43,644 nt of DNA, from positions 1 to 43,644 of the forward strand of contig WHSU01000028.1 of the NCBI GenBank assembly GCA_009379925.1, in the 5' to 3' direction. Position 1 is the stretch's first letter. The number at the start of each line of letters is the position of its first letter. The position numbers and the translations under genes were made by a program. Below the pieces are notes generated by a model. It was not told the DNA's origin and made no database searches. It saw nothing but the letters and a program-made list of their open reading frames with translations. This document shows positions 1 through 8,345 of this stretch, one piece after another. This DNA is from Dehalococcoidia bacterium (GTDB lineage: Bacteria; Chloroflexota; Dehalococcoidia; UBA2979).

Positions 1-78
1 ACCAACGTCGGCGGCCGGTTCACCGTCTTCTTCGCTACCATCCAGATCGCCGAGGGCGACCTCCGGGAGCGCCGATGA
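1..78 (+). CDS. C-terminal end of an unidentified protein (partial)
   Basis: An open frame enters from the left edge and ends at TGA 76-78. It gives 25 residues ending in EGDLRERR, preceded by a hydrophobic/aromatic FTVFFATIQ stretch. Too little is present to identify a family. It is called as coding because it ends just upstream of a short gap and faces the minus-strand kinase gene tail-to-tail, and because the other frames are rich in Ser/Arg/Pro, as shadow frames in this GC-rich DNA are. The function is unknown. Confidence 0.4.
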   Translation, partial: TNVGGRFTVFFATIQIAEGDLRERR

Positions 79-167
79 CCCACCCAACAGGTGTCACGCA
101 TGTCTCCGAACACCTGTCACCCATCTCTCCCGTCTGAACAGCGAGGGGGGGACGGGGCGCCCTTCTG

Positions 168-1589
168 TCAGCTATCCAGCGGCAACGCGACGCGGAACGT
201 GGTACGCCCCGGCTCCGAGTCCACCTCGATGGTGCCCCGGTGCTCCTCTGTGATGATGCGCCACGCCATGTCGAGCCCCAGGCCGGTGCCGGCGCCCTGC
301 GACTTCGTGCTGAAGAACGGCTCGAAGATGCGCGTGATGTGCTCCTCCGGGATCCCGGGGCCGTCGTCGCTGATCTCCACGACAAGCATCTCGCCCTCGC
401 GCGCCGTCCGTAGACCGATGGCCCCCTGCGCCTGGGTCGCGTCGATGGCGTTGTCTAGGATATTGGTCCAGACCTGGTTCAGACCGCTGCCCACGGCGCG
501 CACCGGCGGCAGCGAGCGGTCGAAGTCCCGGCGTACGGTCATGTTCTTGAGTTCGTGGCCCAGGATGATCAGCGTGTTCTCCAGGCCCTCGTGGACGTCC
601 ACCACCTGCTCGGCGGCGCGGTCCATGAACGTATAGGCCTTCACCGCGCTGACCAGTTCCGAGATGCGATGGGCGCCGTTTCCCGTGGTCCGCAGCAGGT
701 CCCGCACGGCGTACGACTCGCTGAGCCACGTCAGCGCGTCACCCAGCGCCGCCTCCGGCAAGCCCTCGGCGACACGGTCCAGCACCGAGTCCTCAACACC
801 CACCTGTGCGAGGCCCGCCGCCAGTTCCCAGGCGTCCGCGACCCCGTGGTCGCCGAGCCAGTCCTCGATCGCTTCCTCGCGCGCGGACACCTCGAGCGGG
901 GGCCGCTCGTCCGGTGCGCCGTCCCGAGGGCTGTCGAGCAGGGATTGGAGCATCTCCCAGTGCGGGGACGCCAGGTGAGCGTTGAGCTGGCGGGTAACGC
1001 CGTCGCGGCGTGAAAGGCTCTCTTCCAGCTGGGCGGAGGCGCGCTGGACGGCCGCGGCGGGGTTGTTCAGCTCGTGGGCGAGCCCCGCGGAGAGCTTGCC
1101 CAGCGCCGCCATCTTCTCCAGGTAGCGCGCCATCTGCTCCCGCTCTAGCTGCTCGTTGCGTTCCTCCAGCTCGTCCGCGCGGAGACGCTCCGAGATGTCA
1201 CTGAAGAACGAGTGAGTGGCGATCACCTCGCCGTCGACGTAGCGGGCCGTCGCGTTGCCCTCGACCGGTAGGGGACGGCCATCCTTCGTCAAAAAGACGG
1301 CCTGGACGCGCTCGATGTTGGTGCCACGCATCGCCTCGCCGAAGACAACCTCGCAGTGGGAGCGGGAATCGGGATGGACGATGTCCCAGATGTTCATGTG
1401 GGCCAATTCGTCCTCCGAGTACCCCAGCTTCTCGCGCCAGGCGCGGTTGGTGAACTCGAACGTGCCATCCGTCCGGCAGCTCTGGATCATGTCGGACGCG
1501 TTCTCGATGACGGCCCGGTACCGCTCTTCGCTCTCGACGAGCCGGCTGTCGAGGCCCGCGCCGCCGCCCTCGTCCTCCCGATCGCTCAT
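168..1589 (-). CDS. PAS-domain sensor histidine kinase, likely partner of the divergent response regulator/flavoprotein
   Basis: A 473-residue soluble kinase with no membrane segment. A PAS domain occupies about residues 18-135 and a short coiled coil about 135-160. The phosphoacceptor box is GKLSAGLAHELNNP with His172. The ATPase domain has the N-box NQVWTNILDNAIDAT (371-385), the DDGPGIP G1 box (408-414) and GTGLGLD (434-440). About 120 residues lie between the His helix and the following helix, much longer than a usual HisKA hairpin. Kinases encoded next to response regulator/thioredoxin-reductase fusions have this arrangement. The start ATG at 1589 is preceded by GGGAGG, and a TATCCT -10-like element lies at 1621-1616 on the minus strand. 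The gene diverges from the fusion gene, so the two are probably cognate. The signal sensed by the PAS domain is not evident. Confidence 0.88.
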   Translation of the reverse strand: MSDREDEGGGAGLDSRLVESEERYRAVIENASDMIQSCRTDGTFEFTNRAWREKLGYSEDELAHMNIWDIVHPDSRSHCEVVFGEAMRGTNIERVQAVFLTKDGRPLPVEGNATARYVDGEVIATHSFFSDISERLRADELEERNEQLEREQMARYLEKMAALGKLSAGLAHELNNPAAAVQRASAQLEESLSRRDGVTRQLNAHLASPHWEMLQSLLDSPRDGAPDERPPLEVSAREEAIEDWLGDHGVADAWELAAGLAQVGVEDSVLDRVAEGLPEAALGDALTWLSESYAVRDLLRTTGNGAHRISELVSAVKAYTFMDRAAEQVVDVHEGLENTLIILGHELKNMTVRRDFDRSLPPVRAVGSGLNQVWTNILDNAIDATQAQGAIGLRTAREGEMLVVEISDDGPGIPEEHITRIFEPFFSTKSQGAGTGLGLDMAWRIITEEHRGTIEVDSEPGRTTFRVALPLDS

Positions 1590-1698
1590 GGGTGCCTCCC
1601 TCACCGCCGACGTGTAGGATACCCCGGCAGCCGCAGCCGCCACGGGCCGCCTACCACCCACCGCGCACCGATAGGCCAGGAGGCACATCGCGAAGCCC

Positions 1699-3354
1699 GT
1701 GATCCTCTCGTTGGACGACGACGCCGAGGTCCTTCGGGCCATCGCGCGCGACCTGCGCCAGGCGTACGGGGACCGCTTTCGCATCGTCCGGGCCGGCTCG
1801 GGGGAACGCGCGCTCGACGCCCTGCGCCAGCTGAAACTGGCGAACGAGCCGGTGGCGCTGCTCCTCGTCGACCAGCGCATGCCCGAGATGACCGGCATCG
1901 AGTTCCTCGAACAGGCCGTCGCCCTCTTTCCGGACGCCAGGCGCGCGCTCCTCACGGCGTACGCCGACACGGACGCCGCCATCCAGGCGATCAACGCCGT
2001 GCGTGTCGACTACTACCTGCTGAAGCCGTGGGACCCGCCGGAGTCCCGCCTCTATCCGGTGCTCGACGACCTCCTGGACGACTGGATGGCCGGCTATCGC
2101 CCGGCCTTCGAGGGCGTGCGGCTGGTGGGACACCGCTGGTCGGCCGAGTCGCACCGCGTCCGCGACTTCTTCGCCCGCAACCAGGTGCCCTTCCGGTGGC
2201 ACGACCTGACCACCGATGCCGAGGCGGCCGGCCTGCTGGCCCTGGCGGACGCGGACGACGCCCCGCTCCCCCTCGTGATCTTCCCGGACGGCACGTGGCT
2301 CTCCGCGCCGGCGAACACGGACCTCGCCCCCCGCGTTGGCCTGCGAGGCACGCCCGAGGTGCCGTTCTACGACCTGCTGATCGTGGGCGCCGGGCCGGCC
2401 GGACTGGCCGCCGCCGTCTACGGCGCCTCCGAGGGCCTGCACACGCTCCTGGTCGAGCGGGATGCCGCCGGCGGGCAGGCGGGGATGAGTTCGCGCATCG
2501 AGAACTACCTCGGGTTCCCGGGCGGTCTCTCCGGGAACGACCTCGCCCGGCGCGCACTGACCCAGGCGCAGCGCTTCGGCGCGGAGTTCCTGCTGACCCG
2601 CGAGGCGACGCACCTGCAGCACCGCGAGGGTTCGATCACGGTCGGACTGGACGATGGCAGCGAGGTCGGGGCGGCCTCCGTCATCATCGCGACCGGTGTC
2701 TCGTACCGTCGCCTGGAGGCGCCGGGCGTCGAGGAACTCACCGGCCGGGGCATCTACTACGGCGCCGCGATGACGGAGGCCGAGTCCGTGCGCGGCGAGC
2801 GCATCTGCATCGTCGGTGGCGCCAATTCCGCCGGCCAGGCGGCGTTGCACTTCGCCGACTACGCCCGCGAGGTGACCCTGCTCGTCCGCGGCCCGTCCCT
2901 GGACGCCTCGATGTCGCGGTACCTCGTCGAGCGCGTCGAGGGGGCGCCAAACGTCGAGGTGCGGTGCAACGTGAGCGTGCTGGAAGCGCGCGGCGAAGGC
3001 CACCTGGAGTCGCTGGTGATCTGCGACCCGGATGGCGGCCGGCTCGAGACGGTGCACATGGATGCGATGTTCGTCTTCATCGGCGCGACACCGCCCACCA
3101 ACTGGCTGGCAGGCGGCCTCGAGCGGGACGACCACGGCTACATCCTGACGGGCCAGGACCTCGTCGCGGCGGACCGGACGAATCGCACGTGGCCCCTCGA
3201 CCGTGCGCCGTTTCTGCTGGAGACGAGCGTGCCCGGGGTCTTCTCCGCCGGGGACGTGCGACACGGCTCCGGCAAGCGCGTCGCCGCCGCCGTCGGCGAG
3301 GGCGCCATGGCCGTGATGTCCGTCTGGCAGCAGCGCGCGGCCGGCGGCCTCTAG
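1699..3354 (+). CDS. Fused response regulator / thioredoxin-reductase-like FAD oxidoreductase
   Basis: A 551-residue three-part protein. Residues 1-118 are a receiver domain (acidic pocket D6-D8, phospho-Asp58 in LLLVDQRMP, Lys109). Residues 138-215 look like a thioredoxin-fold segment without a CxxC. Residues 222-551 are a thioredoxin-reductase-like flavoprotein with the FAD motif VGAGPAG (229-235), the NADP motif VGGANSAG (372-379) and the terminal FSAGDVRHG FAD motif. The redox-active CxxC expected just before the NADP motif is replaced by YYGAAM (353-358), so it cannot work as an ordinary thioredoxin reductase. NCBI names this architecture fused response regulator/thioredoxin-disulfide reductase. 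The start is unclear: AGGAGG at 1678-1683 is 15 nt from GTG 1699 and only 3 nt from an in-frame ATC at 1687. It is probably phosphorylated by the divergent kinase. Confidence 0.88.
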   Translation: MILSLDDDAEVLRAIARDLRQAYGDRFRIVRAGSGERALDALRQLKLANEPVALLLVDQRMPEMTGIEFLEQAVALFPDARRALLTAYADTDAAIQAINAVRVDYYLLKPWDPPESRLYPVLDDLLDDWMAGYRPAFEGVRLVGHRWSAESHRVRDFFARNQVPFRWHDLTTDAEAAGLLALADADDAPLPLVIFPDGTWLSAPANTDLAPRVGLRGTPEVPFYDLLIVGAGPAGLAAAVYGASEGLHTLLVERDAAGGQAGMSSRIENYLGFPGGLSGNDLARRALTQAQRFGAEFLLTREATHLQHREGSITVGLDDGSEVGAASVIIATGVSYRRLEAPGVEELTGRGIYYGAAMTEAESVRGERICIVGGANSAGQAALHFADYAREVTLLVRGPSLDASMSRYLVERVEGAPNVEVRCNVSVLEARGEGHLESLVICDPDGGRLETVHMDAMFVFIGATPPTNWLAGGLERDDHGYILTGQDLVAADRTNRTWPLDRAPFLLETSVPGVFSAGDVRHGSGKRVAAAVGEGAMAVMSVWQQRAAGGL

Positions 3355-3635
3355 AACCCGGCCACCGCTCGACAGCCCGGCAGGGCGGCGTCGACGACGA
3401 CCGCCCGGCCCCTCGACTTCCCCGGGAACTCCCGCTCGTGGACTGCGGCTTCGAGACAGACTTGCGCCGATTCGCCGGGGAGCATGGTGCGGCGCCCACC
3501 ACCCATGCGCATCGTGGTGGCAGCGAGGGCAAGCTCATCCTCCAGTACTGGATGTGGTGGGTACCTCAACGACTGGAGCAACCCTCACGCGGGTGACTGG
3601 AAGATGATCGTCCGTCGCTTCTCGGGAGGCTGCCG

Positions 3636-4307
3636 TCAGCCGGCGTCCTTCACCTCGACCGAACCGAAGACGGCCAGCCCCTTGACCGTGAGTCGAGGCG
3701 CCCCCGGGACACTCTCACCGTCACGCATCGTCTGGTCGTCGACACCGCCGAAAATCGGCAGGCCGTGTACGCGCAGGTCCCACCCACGCGGCACGACCAC
3801 CTCGGCGCCGCCGAAGATGCCGGTCGCCGTCAACTCCGCGCCTTCCGCGACCGGTGTGGCCTGGCGGAGGTCGAGCTTCGCCCCTCCGAGGACGGCCGTC
3901 ACGCTTCCGCCTGCGAAGGCCGGTGAGTTGCTCGCGGAGTTCGCCTCACCGAAGACCGCGAACACATTCACCGTGCCCTCACCGCTGGACGGCGGGCGCC
4001 GGCCGCGGAAGTGCGTCACCAGCATCCAGCCACCGATCACGATGAGGAGCGCCGGCCAGAACAGCCGGCCGGTGTCCTCGGGTAGGATGTCCACTCGCGT
4101 CAGGAGCAGCAGGACGCCGATCGCGATGACGATGCCGGCGCCCAGCCAGGGCCGGGGGCGGCTCGCCAGCTGCACCACCCCGATAGCGACGATCCCGAGG
4201 GGCCACCACGTCGAGATGACGTCCCCGCCATCCCAGTAGCCCGCCTGGTCGCCGAGCAGGATCACCCCGAGCCCGATGAGTCCGAGTCCGATGAGAGCGG
4301 CCCCCAT
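3636..4307 (-). CDS. LiaF-like membrane protein (DUF5668 plus cell-wall-active antibiotics response domain)
   Basis: A 223-residue protein. The first ~110 residues form four hydrophobic segments, the first starting at the N-terminus (GLGLIGLGVILLG), with a WWPL motif typical of the LiaI-LiaF-like TM region (DUF5668). The soluble C-terminal half has repeating FGG/FGxxxV motifs (VFAVFGEAN, ATGIFGGAEVVVPRGWDL, GLPIFGGVDD, GLAVFGSVEVKD) characteristic of the LiaF C-terminal domain, a right-handed beta structure. The start ATG 4307 has AGGAGA eight bases upstream. LiaF proteins in Firmicutes modulate an envelope-stress two-component system, but no LiaRS pair is adjacent here. A general envelope role is inference. 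Confidence 0.8.
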   Translation of the reverse strand: MGAALIGLGLIGLGVILLGDQAGYWDGGDVISTWWPLGIVAIGVVQLASRPRPWLGAGIVIAIGVLLLLTRVDILPEDTGRLFWPALLIVIGGWMLVTHFRGRRPPSSGEGTVNVFAVFGEANSASNSPAFAGGSVTAVLGGAKLDLRQATPVAEGAELTATGIFGGAEVVVPRGWDLRVHGLPIFGGVDDQTMRDGESVPGAPRLTVKGLAVFGSVEVKDAG

Positions 4308-4475
4308 AGTGCTCTCCTGTCGCTCGTCGAGGCTTCGCCGGTACCTCGGAGCGATGCGCAGGTCGGGTGGGGCGCGATCCTGGCGCCCCGGGGCGCCGCA
4401 CGGGCTCACGGATTGTTGACGCCGGCCCGATAGACCCGCTCGGACTCGAGGCGCGGCGATAGCCGCGTCGCGCCC

Positions 4476-5159
4476 TCAGCCCTGAGGTAGTTCCGCCCGC
4501 GCGATCGAAGGCTCCAGGGTCTGCGTCGGGTCGTACGCGACCTGGCAGAAGCCGTGATTGCAGTAGCCCATCGGGTTCCGGGCCAGATACTGCTGGTGGA
4601 ACGGCTCGGCGTAGTAGAACGCGCCGGCGGGCACGATTTCCGTCGTGATGTCGCCATAGCCGGCAGCGTGCAGTGCTTGCTGGTAGCGCTCGCGCGACCG
4701 CAGCGCCGCCTCACGTTGCTCGTCGTCGTGGGTGTAGATGGCCGAGCGGTACTGGGTGCCGATGTCGTTGCCCTGGCGCATGCCTTGCGTCGGGTCGTGG
4801 TTCTCCCAGAACACCTTCAGCAGGTCCTCGTACGAGCCCTGGTCGAGGTCATAGACGACCACCGCCACCTCGTTGTGTCCGGTGCGGCCGGAACAGACCT
4901 CATCGTAGGTGGGGTTCGGCGTGTGGCCGCCGGCGTACCCCACGAACGTCGAGTACACCCCCGGCGCCTGCCACATGAACTTCTCGGTACCCCAGAAGCA
5001 TCCCATGCCGAACGTCGCCAGGCGTGTCCGGTCCGGCCACGGCCCCTGGAGGGGAGTGCCGAACACGAGGTGTGTCTCGGGGACGGGCGTGGACTCGCTC
5101 CGCCCGGGGAGCGCCGCTTGCGGCGAGGGGATCTCCAGGCTCACTCGGTCGAACGACAA
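4476..5159 (-). CDS. msrA: Peptide-methionine (S)-S-oxide reductase MsrA
   Basis: Reduces methionine-S-sulfoxide in oxidised proteins, using thioredoxin as the usual electron donor. The 227-residue sequence contains GMGCFWG with catalytic Cys54, then [34 protein letters not shown] and GTQYRSAIY, all core MsrA motifs. Its length and N-terminal extension match the long E. coli type. [10 protein letters not shown] near the C-terminus carries the likely resolving cysteines. The start is called as TTG 5159, because AGGAGG lies at 5170-5165 with a 5-nt spacer and the protein then begins [19 protein letters not shown], aligning with the E. coli start. A longer frame to 5234 exists but has no such signal. 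A CATACT -10-like element is at 5230-5225 on the minus strand. Confidence 0.95.
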   Translation of the reverse strand: MSFDRVSLEIPSPQAALPGRSESTPVPETHLVFGTPLQGPWPDRTRLATFGMGCFWGTEKFMWQAPGVYSTFVGYAGGHTPNPTYDEVCSGRTGHNEVAVVVYDLDQGSYEDLLKVFWENHDPTQGMRQGNDIGTQYRSAIYTHDDEQREAALRSRERYQQALHAAGYGDITTEIVPAGAFYYAEPFHQQYLARNPMGYCNHGFCQVAYDPTQTLEPSIARAELPQG

Positions 5160-5267
5160 GCTGACCTCCTGATCTCGGGCGTCCGCGGCGGACGCAAGCC
5201 CGCTGTGCCGCCTCGTCCATCCAGAGTATGGCACACGCGGCGCCGTCGGCCGCGCGATCCCTCGAGG

Positions 5268-6128
5268 CTAGGCCTCGGGCCAGTTGAGGGCTTCGGCGGC
5301 GCTGCGGCCGAGTATCCACTCCCTGTCGTCGTCCGTCAGGAACGGCAGGCCCTCCTGCCAGAGTCGCAGGCATTCGGCGTAGGTGTTCTTCGTCAGTTGC
5401 GTGATGTCCGCCTCCCAGAGCATGCGGCGCGGTCCGAAGGCCTCGTAGACCCTGCGGAGGTAGGGGTGCACGTCCTCGAAGGGGAACGGCTGGCGCGACC
5501 GGTTCGGCGCCGTGCCAACCTTGACATAAACACGCGGAAGGCGCGCCAGCTCCATAAGGTCGTCCAGCGCGTCGAAGGCCTCGGCGGCCGTCTCGGCCTC
5601 CCGCGTCCCGAGGTGATCCACGATCAGCGCGAGGTCCGGGTGCCGCTCGGCGATCGGGGCGAGCAGGCGCGCGAACTGGCGGGTGAGCACCATGAGGGGG
5701 ATGCCGAGGCGCTCGCAGGCGTCCCACCACCACTCGAGGGATGGGTCGGCGAACGCCTCGTCCACGCGGGTGGGTCCGGTGCCCCACCGTCCGCTCATGC
5801 GGATGCCAAGCATGTAAGGCTGCTCCAGCCACCGTTCGAGCCGCTCGGGAGTATCAGCCGCGTAGGGGTCGAGACGGCCCATCACCGCGAAGCGGCCGGC
5901 GTAGCGCTCGGCCGCGGCGAGGGCCGGCGTGTTGTCTTCGCCGGCCCAGACCGGCGGCACGATGACCGCGCGGTCCACACCCACGGCGCCCATCGCGCCG
6001 CCCATCTCCTCGGCGGTGAAGCTGCTCGCGTGACGTGCGGGCGCCGATGAGCGGTCGGGGTCCCGCGGCCACGGGTGTTCCGGTGAGTCAGGCTCGTACA
6101 CGTGGACCTGCGCATCCGTGACCAGCAT
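5268..6128 (-). CDS. Amidohydrolase family 2 (metal-dependent hydrolase, TIM barrel)
   Basis: A 286-residue protein of the amidohydrolase-related family (PF04909), which includes 2-pyrone-4,6-dicarboxylate hydrolases, decarboxylases and lactonases. It starts MLVTDAQVHVYEPDSPEHPW; the DAQVH is the usual variant of the first metal-binding motif in this family. Further family features are GRLDPY, LGIRMS, the IVDHLG segment carrying the strand-6 His, VYVKVG, and RMLWEADIT near the end with an acidic residue where the final Asp is expected. The ATG at 6128 was chosen because upstream codons lack the family N-terminus. It is transcribed away from the SBP gene. The substrate cannot be told from sequence. 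Confidence 0.85.
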   Translation of the reverse strand: MLVTDAQVHVYEPDSPEHPWPRDPDRSSAPARHASSFTAEEMGGAMGAVGVDRAVIVPPVWAGEDNTPALAAAERYAGRFAVMGRLDPYAADTPERLERWLEQPYMLGIRMSGRWGTGPTRVDEAFADPSLEWWWDACERLGIPLMVLTRQFARLLAPIAERHPDLALIVDHLGTREAETAAEAFDALDDLMELARLPRVYVKVGTAPNRSRQPFPFEDVHPYLRRVYEAFGPRRMLWEADITQLTKNTYAECLRLWQEGLPFLTDDDREWILGRSAAEALNWPEA

Positions 6129-6371
6129 CGTCCGCCCTCCACTGCCGCCGCGAAGATAGCGCAACCGCCGGAAACCGAGGCGCAACCCGAGCCCTACTGA
6201 CGAGCACCGCTCGGAGACTTGGCCGGGGGGCGACGAAGCGCAGGACCAACTCGCCCTATCGACGGGCTGGCGGAGCACTACCGCACGAGCACCCGCTATG
6301 TGCGGATGTTCCGGCAGCAGGCCTACGACTGCCGGCCTGGCCGGTCGGTGCGGGGGCGAAACGTAGCCCCT

Positions 6372-7451
6372 TCATTCGGTGAGCAAGATGCGTTCGAGGT
6401 CGTCCAGCACGACGTTCGCCGCACCAATGCCGATCCCGAGCATCCAGGTATCGTCCGGCGCCTCGTGGACATGCCCGGCCTGCACGCCCTCGAGGCGTTC
6501 CCAGAGCGGGTTGGACGTGAAGGACGCACGGGTGGTGTCCTCGGCTGGGCCGTACCAGGTGACGAAGATCAGCTCTCCGTCGGCGAGGTGGATCTGCTCC
6601 TCGCTGATCACCAGCGCGAAGTCGTCCACGTCCTGCGGCGCCGGGCGCGGTAGTCCCACGTCTTCGAGGACGGTGCCGATGAACGACGCCCGCTGGTACA
6701 GGCGCGTCTCGCCCGGAAGAAACCGCACGATCGAGACCGTGGGGAGGCCTCCGAGCTCTTCGCGAAGCCGCTCGCCGAGCTCGGAGGCGCGCGCCTCGTA
6801 GTCAGCAAGCATGCGCTCTGCCTCCTCCCGGTAGCCAAGCGCCTCGCCATGCAGCAGGAAGTTCTCCTTCCAGACCACGCCCACCGCCTCGCTGAAGACG
6901 GTCGAGGTGACCTGGCCCAATTGGTCATAGAGGTCCTCGTGGCGGAGCTTGCTCGAGAGGATGAGGTCAGGCCGCAGCGCCGCAATCGCCTCGAGGTCCG
7001 GTTCAGAGATGGTCCCAACGAGCTGTGTGGCCCCCTCGGTCTGGGGACGTAGGTAGTCGAGCAGACCATCCTCGACCGGCGCGCGCACGGCCCCGACGGG
7101 TACGACTCCCAGCGCGATGGCGCTGTCGAGCTCGCCGGTGTCGAGCACAACGACGCGCTGTGGCTGCTCCGGAATCGTGGTCTCGCCCATCGCATGCGCG
7201 ACGGTGCGCGGGAAGGCTGCGGTCGTCGCATCGCCCGGTGTGCCCGTCGCGGCGCCGGACGACGTGCCGGTCGCGGCGCCTGGAGCCGTCCCGCTGGCCG
7301 TACCCATCGCCGGTGCCGTCGAGGCCGGCGTCGCGCCACCCTCGTCGTCCCCGCACGCCGCCAGGAAGGCCGCCGCACCCACGACGCCGCCGAGCCCGGC
7401 AAGAAACCGTCGGCGTGTGAGTCGCGATTCGATTACTCGGTCAGTGTCCAA
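6372..7451 (-). CDS. Tat-exported lipoprotein, ferric-siderophore/cobalamin-type ABC substrate-binding protein
   Basis: A 359-residue protein. The N-terminus has a twin-arginine motif (LTRRRFLAG), a hydrophobic stretch and a lipobox LAAC at about residue 33, so it should be Tat-exported and lipid-anchored. A Thr/Ala/Gly/Ser-rich spacer follows (about residues 40-75, repeats like GAATGT). The body is a helical-backbone type III periplasmic binding fold: IPEQPQRVVVLDTGELDSAIALGVVPVG, then DLEAIAALRPDLIL and PTVSIVRF. No permease or ATPase gene is near, so it is an orphan. The start is TTG 7451, because AGGAGG at 7464-7459 sits 7 nt upstream. The likely ligand, an iron chelate, is inferred from family only. 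Confidence 0.87.
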   Translation of the reverse strand: MDTDRVIESRLTRRRFLAGLGGVVGAAAFLAACGDDEGGATPASTAPAMGTASGTAPGAATGTSSGAATGTPGDATTAAFPRTVAHAMGETTIPEQPQRVVVLDTGELDSAIALGVVPVGAVRAPVEDGLLDYLRPQTEGATQLVGTISEPDLEAIAALRPDLILSSKLRHEDLYDQLGQVTSTVFSEAVGVVWKENFLLHGEALGYREEAERMLADYEARASELGERLREELGGLPTVSIVRFLPGETRLYQRASFIGTVLEDVGLPRPAPQDVDDFALVISEEQIHLADGELIFVTWYGPAEDTTRASFTSNPLWERLEGVQAGHVHEAPDDTWMLGIGIGAANVVLDDLERILLTE

Positions 7452-8075
7452 AAACGATCCTCCTTGATCGATAGCGCACGATCGCCGGGGGCGTGCGGGC
7501 ACGAACCTCGTCGCGGCAGCCCCTCGATCCGAACGCCGCTCGTTGTGTGGTCAGCCGCCCGTGGCGGGCGCGACCTTGCACTGGCATCGGTCGTACGCGC
7601 GGTGCCGGATCCCGGCGCGTTGCCTGTCCGAGATCAGGCGCGCATCGGGTCTCACAACGGGGCGCCGAGGCGTATGGGCCCTCGATTCCCGTGTACCAGC
7701 GCCGTCCATCCCGCGACTACTGCTTGGAAGACGACGCATCCGTAGACAATGATGACTCTCCTTGTTAGGAGACACTAATGTCAAACAGATGACGATCATC
7801 ATCCTCGGCGTCAGTCGAGCCGCCAATGTGGACCGGCTCGGTCGGAGACGGGCGCGACGAGGTGCGCGGGGTGCTTGGGAACTGCCCACGTCCGCGAAGG
7901 GCGGCGCCACGCTAGAGAGTGTGACCGCTCGTCTCCCGGGCACCCGACCAGCCGACGAAGCCGGCGCCGATCACGAGCAGGGCGGCCTGGTTCGTACGAG
8001 CCAATCTGCGCCGAGATCCCGATCCCGGTATGCGTGCATCCGGGGCTGATCAACTCGCCAACAGGTTCAGGAGGA
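7452..8075. other. 624-bp gene-free region upstream of the SBP gene
   Basis: No convincing gene was found in either strand. Open frames here have the Arg/Pro/Ser-rich composition of shadow frames. The stretch holds a short palindrome at 7765-7778 next to a TTGACA on the minus strand, and a CGCCCG/CGGGCG mini-hairpin around 7556-7571. It may contain the promoter and a roughly 300-nt leader of the SBP gene. I checked by eye for a cobalamin riboswitch and did not see the conserved boxes. Confidence 0.5.
7765..7784 (-). promoter_or_regulatory. Possible DtxR/IdeR-like operator next to a -35-like TTGACA
   Basis: The palindrome TTAGGAGACACTAA (7765-7778; TTAG, six bases, CTAA) directly abuts TTGACA read on the minus strand (7784-7779). 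By hand it agrees with the actinobacterial IdeR/DtxR 19-mer consensus at about 12 of 19 positions. A site there could shut off minus-strand transcription toward the iron-type SBP gene 314 bp away. No good -10 is visible at 16-18 bp spacing, so this is a weak call. Confidence 0.25.
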
Positions 8076-8162
8076 TGGTGCCGAAGGTGGGACTCGAACC
8101 CACACGGGGTTGCCCCCAACGGTGTTTGAGACCGTCGCGTCTGCCGGTTCCGCCACTTCGGC
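8076..8162 (-). tRNA. tRNA-Leu (CAA)
   Basis: An 87-nt tRNA with an encoded CCA at the 3' end (8078-8076) and a seven-base acceptor stem GCCGAAG/CTTCGGC. The anticodon loop is CTCAAAC (anticodon CAA) on an ACGGT/ACCGT stem. It has a long variable arm typical of leucine tRNAs and the T-loop GGTTCGAGTCC. Confidence 0.96.
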
Positions 8163-8181
8163 CGGTGGAGGTGAGTGGAGA

Positions 8182-8256
8182 TGGAGCGGAAGACGAGGGT
8201 CGAACTCGCGACCTCCTCCTTGGCAAGGAGGCGCTCTACCACTGAGCTACTTCCGC
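8182..8256 (-). tRNA. tRNA-Gly (GCC)
   Basis: A 75-nt tRNA with an encoded CCA. The acceptor stem is GCGGAAG/CTTCCGC, the D-arm AGCTCAGTGGTAGAGC, the anticodon stem-loop CCTCC-TTGCCAA-GGAGG with anticodon GCC, and the T-arm has GAGTTCGACCCTC. It lies 19 nt upstream of tRNA-Leu on the same strand, so the two are probably co-transcribed. Confidence 0.97.
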
Positions 8257-8345
8257 CGGAACGCACCTAGCATAGGCCACCACGCGGGCGAGTGTCACGA
8301 GCAGTCGGCGCCCCTCGTCCGCCTCGCGCCCGCGCATCGAGGTGG

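Noticed and set aside
3351..3581. Minus-strand frame of 76 codons between the flavoprotein and LiaF-like genes
   Set aside because: No ribosome site and no family-like pattern; composition is ambiguous and its end overlaps the stop of the flavoprotein gene.
1356..3596. Long plus-strand frame of 746 codons
   Set aside because: It overlaps the kinase and the regulator/flavoprotein genes in other frames and is dominated by Arg, Pro and Gly, as expected of a shadow of GC-rich coding DNA.
6219..6371. Plus-strand stretch with a protein-like AEHYRTSTRYVRMFRQQ string
   Set aside because: Short, without ribosome site, and running antisense into the SBP gene; it could be a fragment but evidence is too weak.
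7452..7780. Possible cobalamin riboswitch upstream of the SBP gene
   Set aside because: Some isolated GGGAATC- and GCCAGTG-like strings occur on the minus strand, but the conserved boxes are not in the correct order or spacing.
8076..8256. tRNA genes as integration (att) sites
   Set aside because: No integrase gene, repeated tRNA 3' end or prophage/ICE genes were seen nearby.
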